Source: Hymenobacter baengnokdamensis
Lineage (GTDB): Bacteria > Bacteroidota > Bacteroidia > Cytophagales > Hymenobacteraceae
DNA: 64,000 nt
Assembly: GCF_008728635.1 (NCBI RefSeq)
Contig: NZ_CP044285.1
Coordinates: 1,984,001-2,048,000, forward strand
Reading direction: 5' to 3'
The position numbers and the translations under genes were made by a program. This document shows, in pieces, positions 17,157 to 24,565 of this stretch. The notes beneath the pieces are model-generated. The model saw nothing but the letters and a program-made list of their open reading frames with translations. It was not told the origin of the DNA and made no database searches. Numbering within the stretch: position 1 is the first letter of the stretch; every line of letters starts with the position of its first letter.

Positions 17157-17456
17157 ATGTCTACCACCCGCTCCGAAAAAGACCAGGCAACCCAGCCCGT
17201 GCAAGCCGACGATTACCAGCCCATTGGCCGGCAGGAAGCCCCCACCAATTCTGATGCCCTGTATGGTGGCAATGCCGACGATAACTCGGGCAGTGGGGGC
17301 AATGCCCGCCCTTCCAGCAGTGCCCAAGACCAGCGCGCCGCTAAAATCGAGACTGAGGAGAAAGCCGACGAAGGCGCAAGCAGGGCGATTCCCGGGGCCG
17401 GTGTTAGCAGCGGCACGGGCACCAGCGGTACCGCTATCGGTCAGGTAACTCTTTAG
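17157..17456 (+). CDS. Small disordered acidic protein
   Basis: A 99-residue protein without hydrophobic segments, rich in Asp, Gln, Ser, Gly and Ala (EKDQATQPVQADDYQ; GNADDNSGSGGNARPSS) and ending GTSGTAIGQVTL. It is likely intrinsically disordered and possibly stress related. A similar small protein follows 100 bases downstream. Coding status rests on an ATG start, GC3 bias and position; no family is recognised. Confidence 0.6.
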   Translation: MSTTRSEKDQATQPVQADDYQPIGRQEAPTNSDALYGGNADDNSGSGGNARPSSSAQDQRAAKIETEEKADEGASRAIPGAGVSSGTGTSGTAIGQVTL

Positions 17457-17556
17457 CTTATTTGCTAGCAGCTAGCGTTATCATAGATGGCTTTTCTATA
17501 AGCACGCTGTCTGTTTTCTACTTCTTCACCCTTCTACTTTTGCTTACTTCCTGATT

Positions 17557-17823
17557 ATGATAACTCCCAATCCTGCCCCTGATTCCGGCCGGCCCGCCGG
17601 CATCGAAGAAAGCAAAACGGCTGGCTCCGCTTCAAATACTACTGCCCGCCCGCCCGCCCAGGACACCCCCGAAACTACTCAGGATGAGCTGGCGGGCAGC
17701 GATGGTGCCGGCATCCGGGGCGGCTACGGCGATGCCGAACAAACCAATGGCCTCGAAGGCGGAGAAGAGCTGCCTGATGCCGGCCAAGACCCCAATAAGG
17801 CAGCCGGGGGCGCAGCCAGCTAA
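17557..17823 (+). CDS. Small disordered protein, Gly/Asp/Pro-rich
   Basis: An 88-residue hydrophilic protein (MITPNPAPDSGRPAG...DELAGSDGAGIRGGYGDAEQ...AGQDPNKAAGGAAS). TACTTTTG at 17535-17542 is a -7 box 14 bases before the ATG, which supports real expression. It is similar in composition to the gene at 17157, and 26 bases ahead of the cupin gene. No named family; probably disordered. Confidence 0.6.
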   Translation: MITPNPAPDSGRPAGIEESKTAGSASNTTARPPAQDTPETTQDELAGSDGAGIRGGYGDAEQTNGLEGGEELPDAGQDPNKAAGGAAS

Positions 17824-17849
17824 CCTGTCACGCAACACAATTCTACCTT

Positions 17850-18269
17850 ATGAGCATGAGCGACCAGGAAAAAAGCCCCGCGGCCCCGGCTGGGGCAACG
17901 CGGGCTCCCGCCGACTACTTCACGGGCATAGCCTGGGTAAAGCCGCTTGTACCGGCCAATGACTCTACGGATTGCGTGGTAGGGGAGGTGACCTTTGAGC
18001 CTGGTGCCCGCAACAACTGGCACACGCACCCTCATGGCCAAGTGCTGGTGGCCACGGCCGGTACTGGCTACTACCAGGAAAAAGGCAAGCCCGCTCTACT
18101 GCTGCACCCCGGCGAAGCCGTGAGCATTGCGCCCAACGTAGTGCACTGGCACGGCGCTACCGCCGATAGCCGCTTTACGCATATTGCCATTAACCCGGCT
18201 GCCAGCCAAGGCGTGGTCGTGTGGCTGGAGCGCGTAACGGACGCCGACTATCAGGCCGCCTATGCGTAA
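17850..18269 (+). CDS. Cupin-domain protein
   Basis: A 139-residue single cupin. Cupin motif 1 is NNWHTHPHGQVLVATAGTGYYQ (His ligands near residues 52-56) and motif 2 is HPGEAVSIAPNVVHWHGA. The two His/Glu sets should bind one divalent metal in a beta-barrel. The family includes dioxygenases, isomerases and sensors; (R)-mandelonitrile-lyase-like or carboxymuconolactone-associated cupins have this length and TFEPGARNNWHTHP start. The reaction cannot be named from sequence. Confidence 0.85.
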   Translation: MSMSDQEKSPAAPAGATRAPADYFTGIAWVKPLVPANDSTDCVVGEVTFEPGARNNWHTHPHGQVLVATAGTGYYQEKGKPALLLHPGEAVSIAPNVVHWHGATADSRFTHIAINPAASQGVVVWLERVTDADYQAAYA

Positions 18270-18393
18270 CAGGCAGGCGCACAAGCTGACTGCCTGCTAC
18301 CGAATTAGTTAAGAAACTATAAACCAGCGCGCTATAGCTTAAGGCTCGGCTTTTCTCTTTTCTGAGGCACTACGCAAGCCCGTAATCCTTCGT

Positions 18394-18425
18394 AAAGCTC
18401 GTTTTGCTCCGCAAGACGAGCTTTT
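18394..18425 (+). terminator. Rho-independent terminator
   Basis: A 14-bp stem (18394-18407 with 18411-18424, one G-U pair), loop TCC, followed by a T-rich run. It ends the cupin transcript 125 bases after its stop and separates it from the glycosidase gene. Confidence 0.8.
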
Positions 18426-18474
18426 TGCTTGCTTGCTGCCTCCCAACCGGGCTGCCCGCCCGTACTTTGTGTTT

Positions 18475-20298
18475 GTGTTGAGTACCTGGTTTTCCTACCC
18501 CCGCCGTTTCTTCTGTTACCTTCTTTGCCTGCTGCCGCTTGCCTTGCGGGCGCAGGTGCCCCCTACGCTCGGTGCCATTGCCGGCGAAGAAGACCTTCGC
18601 CCCGCCCCGCCCAAGCGCGAGCTGCGCGGCTTCTGGGTGGCCACCGTGGCCAACATCGACTGGCCCAACCAGCGCGGCGAAGCGCCCGAGCACTACCGCC
18701 GCGAATACCGCCGTCTGCTCGATGCCGGCCAGCGAGCCGGCCTCAATGCGGTGTTTGTGCAAATTAGGCCCGTTTCGGACGCTTTTTATAAGTCTGATTT
18801 AGAGCCCTGGAGCAAGTACCTTACCGGCCGCCAAGGCAAGCCGCCCGGCGAAAACGACGACCCGCTGCCCTTCCTCATCGCTGAGGCGCACCGCCACAAT
18901 ATGGAGTTTCACGCGTGGTTTAACCCCTACCGCGCTACCATGGATACCGTGACGCGGGCGCTGGCCCCGCTGCATCCCTATAAAAAGCACCCCGATTGGT
19001 TTATCAAGTATTCCAGCCAATACCTCTACAACCCTGGCCTGCCGGCCGTGCGCGACCACATCAAGCGCGTGATAATGGATGTGGTGCGGCGCTACGATAT
19101 CGACGGCGTGCATTTCGACGATTATTTCTACCCTTATCCCGAAGTAGGCCAGGTATTTCACGATGAGCAGGCCTTCCAGACCCAAAACCCGGACAACCTT
19201 TCCCTGGGCGACTGGCGGCGGCAAAATGTCAATATTCTCATCCACGACCTGCACGACAGCATTCGCTTGGCCAAGCGCTGGGTGAAATTCGGCATTTCGC
19301 CGTTCGGCGTCTGGATGAATAAAAGCGCCGACCCGCTCGGCTCCGACACCCGCGCCGGCCAGCCTAGCTATTCCAACCTCTACGCCGACTCGCGCCTCTG
19401 GCTGAAGGAAGGATGGGTTGATTATATATTGCCGCAGCTATATTGGAGCACCAAATTCCGGCTCGTGCCATACGCCACCCTGCTCGAATGGTGGACGCGC
19501 AACCACTTTCAGCGCCACCTCTACATCGGCCACGGCACGTACCGCATGCTCGAAAGCACCCGCTCCGACACGGCCTGGCGCAACCCGCGTGAGCTGCCGC
19601 GTCAGCTGCGCCTCAACCGCGACTATCCCGATGATGTGCAGGGCAGCGTGTTTTTCTCGGCCCGGTCGTTAGCTACCAACCCGCTGCATACCTCCGACTC
19701 GCTGCGCACCGATTTTTACCGCGCCCCGGCGCTGGTACCCGTTATGCCCTGGCTCGATAGCCTGGCCCCGCGCCCCGTACGCGAGCTGGCTCTGCGGCGG
19801 CAGGGCCATACCGCCAGCCTCACCTGGCAGCCCGACCTCGTGCCCGCCGCCGATGGCGACCTGGCCGCCTACTACGTGCTCTATCGCTTCGAGCGCGGCC
19901 AGGTAATGGGCCCCAACGACCCGCGCCGCATCCTGAGTATCATCCGGCCCACCAGGCTGGCCCAGCCCGCCACTTTCGCCGACTCTACAGCCCAGCCCGG
20001 CGTGGCCTACGCCTATTACCTCACGGCCGTCGACCGCCTGCACAACGAAAGCCTGCCGGTGCGCATCTTCACCGAAGGCAAGCTGCCCGTCGAAACCCTG
20101 GTAGCCGCGCCGCCCGCTCCGGCTGCGCCCGTGGCGGTAGCCCGGCCGGCGGCGCGCCCGCACCCGCCAGCGGCCGTGGCGGCGCGCCCCCAGCCGCGCC
20201 CTGCCCTGCCAGCTGCTGAGGAAACCGCCGCCAAAGTCAAAATCAAGGAGAAGCCCCGGCGCCGCGGCTTCTTCGCCCGGCTGTTTGGGCTGAAGTAA
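18475..20298 (+). CDS. Exported GHL10-family glycoside hydrolase-like protein
   Basis: A 607-residue exported enzyme of the glycosyl-hydrolase-like 10 group (PF02638). A signal segment (RRFFCYLLCLLPLALRAQ) leads to the catalytic barrel: RELRGFWVATVANIDWP, GLNAVFVQIRPVSDAFY, FHAWFNPYRA, DIDGVHFDDYFYPYPE and WVDYILPQLYW. After about residue 420 a fibronectin-III-like segment follows (YYVLYRFERGQ...YAYYLTAVDR), then a Pro/Ala-rich stretch and a basic end (KPRRRGFFARLFGLK). The start is GTG 18475 or TTG 18478; TACTTTG at 18463-18469 argues against the longer form. It may cleave peptidoglycan-linked or surface glycans; the substrate is unknown. Confidence 0.88.
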   Translation: MLSTWFSYPRRFFCYLLCLLPLALRAQVPPTLGAIAGEEDLRPAPPKRELRGFWVATVANIDWPNQRGEAPEHYRREYRRLLDAGQRAGLNAVFVQIRPVSDAFYKSDLEPWSKYLTGRQGKPPGENDDPLPFLIAEAHRHNMEFHAWFNPYRATMDTVTRALAPLHPYKKHPDWFIKYSSQYLYNPGLPAVRDHIKRVIMDVVRRYDIDGVHFDDYFYPYPEVGQVFHDEQAFQTQNPDNLSLGDWRRQNVNILIHDLHDSIRLAKRWVKFGISPFGVWMNKSADPLGSDTRAGQPSYSNLYADSRLWLKEGWVDYILPQLYWSTKFRLVPYATLLEWWTRNHFQRHLYIGHGTYRMLESTRSDTAWRNPRELPRQLRLNRDYPDDVQGSVFFSARSLATNPLHTSDSLRTDFYRAPALVPVMPWLDSLAPRPVRELALRRQGHTASLTWQPDLVPAADGDLAAYYVLYRFERGQVMGPNDPRRILSIIRPTRLAQPATFADSTAQPGVAYAYYLTAVDRLHNESLPVRIFTEGKLPVETLVAAPPAPAAPVAVARPAARPHPPAAVAARPQPRPALPAAEETAAKVKIKEKPRRRGFFARLFGLK

Positions 20299-20385
20299 AG
20301 CGGCTTCATATCCTTACCCAACGCGGCTGGTTGCTTTTCTGGAGGCGGCCGGGCACCTTTGCGCTTGCACCTAGCCTTTTGCCGC

Positions 20386-21522
20386 ATGCGCCCTGCCGAT
20401 TCTGTTTTGCCTGCCCGCCTGGTTTCGCTCGATGTATTCCGGGGCCTCACCGTAATGGCGATGGTAGTAGTGAATAATCCCGGCGACTGGGGCCACATCT
20501 ACCCGCCCTTTGAGCACGCCGAGTGGAACGGCTGCACGCCCACCGACCTGGTTTTTCCCTTCTTTCTGTTCATTGTGGGCGTGAGCCTGGCCTATGCGCT
20601 GGCCGGGGCCAAAAGCAGCTGTGCGCCCTGGGGGCCGGTACTGGGCCGGGTGGCGCGGCGGGCGGCCATCCTGTTTGCGCTGGGCGTGCTCACCTCGCTT
20701 TATCCGCACTTCGATTTTGGCACGGTGCGCCTCATGGGGGTGTTGCAGCGCATTGCGCTGGTGTACCTGGCGTGCAGCTGTATCTATTTGAAAACCAGCT
20801 GGCGCACGCAAGCCATCATCTTGCTGGGGATAGTAATCGGCTACGCCGCACTCATGCAGCTCGTGCCGGTGCCCGGCATCGGCCCCGCCAACCTGGAGCC
20901 CGCTACCAACCTTGGGGCCTGGCTCGACCGCACCCTGCTCACCGAGCCGCACCTGTGGGCACAGTCGCGCACCTGGGACCCCGAGGGCTTGCTGGGTACG
21001 CTGCCCGCGCTGGCTACCGGCCTGCTCGGCGCCTTAGCCGGCCAATGGCTGCGCTGGTCCGGCCCGGCCCCCTTCGGCAAAACGGCGGGCCTGAGCATCG
21101 CTGCCGTCGCTGCCACAACTGGCGGACTGCTTTGGGAGACTTGGTTTCCGCTCAATAAAGCCTTGTGGACCAGCTCCTACGTGCTCTTCACGGGTGGGCT
21201 GGCGCTGGGCCTGCTGGCGGCACTCTACTGGCTTTGCGATGTGCGGCGCTACCGCCGCGTAGCACCGGCGCTGGCATTTGGAGTAAATGCCATTGCCGTA
21301 TTCTTTTTTTCAGCCATCCTTTCCCGCACCTTCGCCCTGCTACGCCTGCCGGGGCCGGCCGGGCAGCCCGTCGGCCTGAAGGAATGGCTTTATGGCTGGG
21401 GCATCGCTCTCTGGTTCAGCGACCCCCGCGCTGCATCACTGGCCGGAGCAGTAGTATGTTTGCTCATCTGGCTGGGTGTTCTTAGCCTGCTTCGCCGCCA
21501 AAACTGGGTGTGGAAAGTCTAA
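20386..21522 (+). CDS. NagX-like / DUF5009 acyltransferase-family membrane protein
   Basis: A 378-residue polytopic membrane protein related to heparan-alpha-glucosaminide N-acetyltransferase and bacterial NagX. It opens SLDVFRGLTVMAMVVVNNPG, with the conserved FRG, then WNGCTPTDLVFPFFLFIVGVSLA, about ten helices, and WFPLNKALWTSSYVLFTGG, the late signature. The ATG at 20386 is chosen because CACCTTTG lies upstream and the residues match the family start. It follows a GHL10 glycosidase by 87 bases; a joint role in amino-sugar or cell-wall glycan use is plausible but not shown. Confidence 0.88.
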   Translation: MRPADSVLPARLVSLDVFRGLTVMAMVVVNNPGDWGHIYPPFEHAEWNGCTPTDLVFPFFLFIVGVSLAYALAGAKSSCAPWGPVLGRVARRAAILFALGVLTSLYPHFDFGTVRLMGVLQRIALVYLACSCIYLKTSWRTQAIILLGIVIGYAALMQLVPVPGIGPANLEPATNLGAWLDRTLLTEPHLWAQSRTWDPEGLLGTLPALATGLLGALAGQWLRWSGPAPFGKTAGLSIAAVAATTGGLLWETWFPLNKALWTSSYVLFTGGLALGLLAALYWLCDVRRYRRVAPALAFGVNAIAVFFFSAILSRTFALLRLPGPAGQPVGLKEWLYGWGIALWFSDPRAASLAGAVVCLLIWLGVLSLLRRQNWVWKV

Positions 21523-21533
21523 CCAAGCTTTAT

Positions 21534-21582
21534 TGCATCATAGTTGCATTTTTAATCAAAATACAAATGCAACTATGATGCA
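21534..21582. other. 18-bp perfect inverted repeat upstream of proC
   Basis: Arms 21534-21551 and 21565-21582 are perfectly complementary with a 13-base AT-rich loop. There is no U-run, so it is not a canonical terminator. It lies between the acyltransferase stop and the proC start, and could be a terminator without a tail, an operator or a mobile palindrome remnant. Confidence 0.6.
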
Positions 21583-21673
21583 TATTTATAATAAACTGTT
21601 TTGTAATGCATTAACTGGCGTTTTGGAAAAGGGTTAGGCAGTAAGACAGGTTAAATAAGTTGTTTTTACTATA

Positions 21674-22474
21674 ATGAAAATACTGATTATTGGGGGTGGC
21701 AACATGGGCCTGACGTATGCCCGCAGCTTTGTGCGGGCACATATCACTTCGCGCCTCGACTTGCGGCTGCTGGCCCGCTCGCCCGAGCGGGTTGCTGCTC
21801 TGGCGGCCCACGAAATCGGTACGGTATGGGGTCAGCCGGCCGACTGCGTGCCCGGAGTCGATATTATTATTCTGGCGGTGAAGCCGCAGGATTCGGCCGA
21901 GTTGTTCGAGCGGCTGCGCGGCCTGGTACAGCCGCAGCAGGTGGTGCTCAGCATTATGGCCGGCGTGCGCATCAGCACTTTGCGCGAGGCTTTGGGAACG
22001 CCCAAAATTATTCGGGCCATGCCCAACCTGCCGGCTCAGATTGGGATGGGAATGACCGCCTTCACCAGTACCGACGAAGTAACCCGCGCCGAGCTGGTGC
22101 AGGTGCAAAACCTGCTCAGCACCACCGGCAAGACGGTTTATGTAGAAGCCGAGCATGCCATCGATGCCAGCACGGCCATCTCGGGCAGTGGCCCGGCCTA
22201 CGTGTATTACTGCATGGATGCTCTGATGGCCGCCGCCGCCCAAATGGGCTTTACCCCCGCCGAAGCGGAGCTGCTTGTCGGCCAAACCTTTCGCGGGGCG
22301 GTGGAGCTCTATAGCCAGGCCGGCCTGAGCTGCCAGGACTGGATTACCCGCGTAGCTTCCAAAGGTGGCACCACCGAGGCCGCTCTCCGGGCTTTCGGGG
22401 GCGGGGCAGTGCGCGAGGGCCTGATGGCCGGCGCCGAGGCGGCCCGCAACCGCGCCGAAGAGCTGGGCCGCTAG
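21674..22474 (+). CDS. proC: Pyrroline-5-carboxylate reductase
   Basis: Last step of proline synthesis: reduces 1-pyrroline-5-carboxylate with NAD(P)H in the cytosol. The 266-residue product has the Rossmann start ILIIGGGNMGLTYARSF, AVKPQD, VVLSIMAGV, RAMPNLPAQIGMGMTA and the C-terminal signature SGSGPAYVYYCMDAL plus RVASKGGTTEAAL. The length is normal. It sits 78 bases before the NAD(P)-binding oxidoreductase gene on the same strand. Confidence 0.96.
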   Translation: MKILIIGGGNMGLTYARSFVRAHITSRLDLRLLARSPERVAALAAHEIGTVWGQPADCVPGVDIIILAVKPQDSAELFERLRGLVQPQQVVLSIMAGVRISTLREALGTPKIIRAMPNLPAQIGMGMTAFTSTDEVTRAELVQVQNLLSTTGKTVYVEAEHAIDASTAISGSGPAYVYYCMDALMAAAAQMGFTPAEAELLVGQTFRGAVELYSQAGLSCQDWITRVASKGGTTEAALRAFGGGAVREGLMAGAEAARNRAEELGR

Positions 22475-22552
22475 CCGGCATCGCCAACGCCGGCCGGGCT
22501 CTTGCGTAAGCACCCTGACCAAGGGGCGTGCCTTGGTCCTTATCTGGAGTAT

Positions 22553-23200
22553 ATGAAAAAAACAGCGCTACTCGCCGGCGCTACCGGGCTTGTTGGCAGC
22601 GAATTGCTGCCCCTGCTGCTGGCCTCGGAACGCTATGCTAAAGTTATTGTAGTGGGCCGCCGCCCGGTAAGCTTCGAGCACCCCAAGCTTACCCAGGTAA
22701 CTACTGAGCTGGACCAGCTCGAAGACGTGCGCCTGCGTCTTATTGCCGACGATGTGTACTGCTGCCTGGGTACTACCATCCGCCAGGCGGGCTCTCAGTC
22801 GGCTTTCTATAAAGTTGATTTTCTGTATGTGGTGAAGCTGGCGGCGCTCACCGCGGCCAACTTCGCGGCACAGTTTCTGGTAGTTTCGTCGCTGGGAGCT
22901 GACGTGGATTCCCGCTTTTACTACAGCCGCGTGAAAGGCGAGATGGAAGCAGCCGTACGCCAGACGCCATTCCGGGCCATCCATATTTTTCGTCCCTCGT
23001 TATTGCTGGGCGAGCGGGCGCAGCCCCGGCTCGGCGAGCGGCTGGGGGCCGTAGTGCTGTCGTTGGTTAAGCCCTTGCTGCGTGGCGGTTGGCGCAAGTA
23101 CCGGCCAGTAGCGGCGGCTACGGTGGCCCAGGCCATGCTGCGTGCCGCCCAGGAAGACGGCGGCGGCCTGCGCGTGCACAGTTCCGAAAATCTGCCCTAA
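22553..23200 (+). CDS. NAD(P)-binding oxidoreductase, HTATIP2-like SDR
   Basis: A 215-residue atypical short-chain dehydrogenase of the HTATIP2/TIP30-like type. The Rossmann loop is GATGLVGSELL near residue 8, followed by VVGRRP, CCLGTTIRQAGSQSAFYKVDF (family hallmark), VVSSLGAD and YYSRVKGEME (Tyr/Lys pair). The ATG at 22553 begins the nucleotide-binding strand; an upstream TTG extension lacks support. The substrate is unknown. A perfect terminator starts at the stop codon. Confidence 0.88.
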   Translation: MKKTALLAGATGLVGSELLPLLLASERYAKVIVVGRRPVSFEHPKLTQVTTELDQLEDVRLRLIADDVYCCLGTTIRQAGSQSAFYKVDFLYVVKLAALTAANFAAQFLVVSSLGADVDSRFYYSRVKGEMEAAVRQTPFRAIHIFRPSLLLGERAQPRLGERLGAVVLSLVKPLLRGGWRKYRPVAAATVAQAMLRAAQEDGGGLRVHSSENLP

Positions 23201-23202
23201 AA

Positions 23203-23236
23203 AAAGTCCTCGCAGCCAATTGGCTGCGAGGACTTT
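23203..23236. terminator. Perfect 15-bp stem terminator
   Basis: Arms 23203-23217 and 23222-23236 with a four-base AATT loop, A-run on one side and TTT on the other. It lies between two convergent genes and may serve both. Confidence 0.85.
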
Positions 23237-23272
23237 GCCACTATACTGAAGTGCGGCTAACAAGCGCCGAAA

Positions 23273-23554
23273 CTACCAGCGCCGGCCATAACCGCGGCCA
23301 TAGTAGCCCCGGCCGTAGTAAGGGCGAGGAGCATAATAAATGGGCCGGGGAGCGTAATAAACCGGAGCCGGTGCGTAGTATACGGGAGGCGCTACCACCA
23401 CCGGCGCTACCGGTGGGTAGTAGCCTGGGCCATAGTAAGGGCGCGGAGCATAGTAGGGATTGCCGATGCGTGCACTAATAACAACCTGTGCCGAAGCGGC
23501 ACTTGCACTAGCCAACGTCAGCAGAAACACGAGCAACAAAGGGCGGAAACGCAT
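23273..23554 (-). CDS. Small exported Tyr/Pro-rich repetitive protein
   Basis: A 93-residue protein with a signal peptide (LLLVFLLTLASASAASAQ) and a mature part built of Tyr-Tyr-Ala-Pro and Tyr-Tyr-Gly-Arg repeats (YYAPRPYYGPGYYPP; YYGRGYYGRGYGRRW). No globular fold is expected. Such Tyr/Pro/Gly-rich exported peptides occur in Bacteroidota near other surface proteins; the function is unknown. The next gene upstream is similar in style but Gly/His/Trp-rich. Confidence 0.75.
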   Translation of the reverse strand: MRFRPLLLVFLLTLASASAASAQVVISARIGNPYYAPRPYYGPGYYPPVAPVVVAPPVYYAPAPVYYAPRPIYYAPRPYYGRGYYGRGYGRRW

Positions 23555-23679
23555 AGCTTATTCGTGCCGAAGCACGCAATTTGAAGTTGATGAAAGAGAA
23601 GAAAAGAGCTTGGGCAACTGCCCGGCTAAACTATACGAAAATAGCGCGAAAAAAGCTACTGTAAAAGCAGAGCTGGTTT

Positions 23680-23937
23680 TTAGTGGCGGCCGCCGTGCCA
23701 GCCACCGCGGTATCCCCCACCACCATGCCAGCCGCGGTCACCACCATGCCAGCCGCCCCGATAAACCGGAGCTACAATAACCGGGCGTGGCGCATAGTAG
23801 CGGGGGCCGTAGCCATAGCCGTAATAAGGATAAGGTGCGCCAATACTAGCACCGGCATAAACACCGGGAGCACAGCTGCTCAGCCCTAAGCCCAGGCCAA
23901 GTACCAGAAACAGGGAAAAAAACAGATTGCGACGCAT
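23680..23937 (-). CDS. Small lipoprotein, Tyr/Gly/Trp/His-rich
   Basis: An 85-residue lipoprotein: MRRNLFFSLFLVLGLGLGLSSC with Cys22 as the lipobox cysteine (LSSC). The mature part has YPYYGYGYGPRYYAPRP and then Trp-His-Gly-Gly repeats (GGWHGGDRGWHGGGG). The ATG at 23937 starts the signal peptide; a longer in-frame start at 23964 adds only an Arg-rich stretch. The His-Gly repeats could bind metal, but this is inference. Confidence 0.75.
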   Translation of the reverse strand: MRRNLFFSLFLVLGLGLGLSSCAPGVYAGASIGAPYPYYGYGYGPRYYAPRPVIVAPVYRGGWHGGDRGWHGGGGYRGGWHGGRH

Positions 23938-24153
23938 AATAAACCGGGGCCGAGGCTCCCGCATTAAAGTTGTTGGAACAACGTTTGGTTAGATAACACA
24001 AGTACCAGTAGGTTTAATTTCCGAGCCGGCTTCAGAAGCAAGCCAGAAGGACAAACCCAGTCAATGACGGAGATGATATTACCAAAACCTTGCCAAACTT
24101 TAGCCGTTGGCGAGGCTGAATAATAAATTGATTAAGCTCTGATAACCAAAGCC

Positions 24154-24234
24154 ATGAAAAAGAAATTCTGGGAATTAATCGCCTTGGGCAGCTGTTTTAA
24201 AAGCCTACTATCACCCGCTTTGCTACGCTCATGA
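24154..24234 (+). CDS. Possible 26-residue upstream ORF
   Basis: ATG to TGA encoding MKKKFWELIALGSCFKSLLS plus six residues. Its stop overlaps the next start as ATGA, which would couple translation. No -7 box fits it well and no homologue is recognised, so it may be chance. Confidence 0.25.
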   Translation: MKKKFWELIALGSCFKSLLSPALLRS

Positions 24235-24500
24235 AAAATCCTGCTGATTACCTGGCCAACCACGTATTCGAAGCTCGTCGGCCGCGGCGCGACTTGCAGC
24301 CGGTAGTAGCCTACGCCGATGCGGTGGCAGCTATTACCCAGGCCTTGGCCGATGCGGAAAAGTACAAATATTTGTTGATGCGCGCCCTGCGGCGCCACGC
24401 CGACGAGTTGAGTGGTGCAACTGGCCCCCAGCCCGTACCATACGCCACCGAAACGCCCGTGCTGCCGATGTATCCGGCCCGGCTGCCATTGGCAGCCTAA
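24231..24500 (+). CDS. Small hypothetical protein
   Basis: An 89-residue cytosolic protein with a helical N-terminal half (DAVAAITQALADAEKYKYLLMRALRRHADEL) and a Pro-rich tail (PVPYATETPVLPMYPARLP). It has no signal or membrane segment. The ATG is preceded by a CGCTTTG element. I do not recognise the family. Confidence 0.55.
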   Translation: MKNPADYLANHVFEARRPRRDLQPVVAYADAVAAITQALADAEKYKYLLMRALRRHADELSGATGPQPVPYATETPVLPMYPARLPLAA

Positions 24501-24565
24501 GCATACTATGTGTGCGATGATAACGGAAGACAAGCGTGCCTCAGCTTTCGCTGGGGCACACTTGT

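Noticed and set aside
21611..22522. Long minus-strand ORF opposite proC
   Set aside because: Shadow of proC; no domain features.
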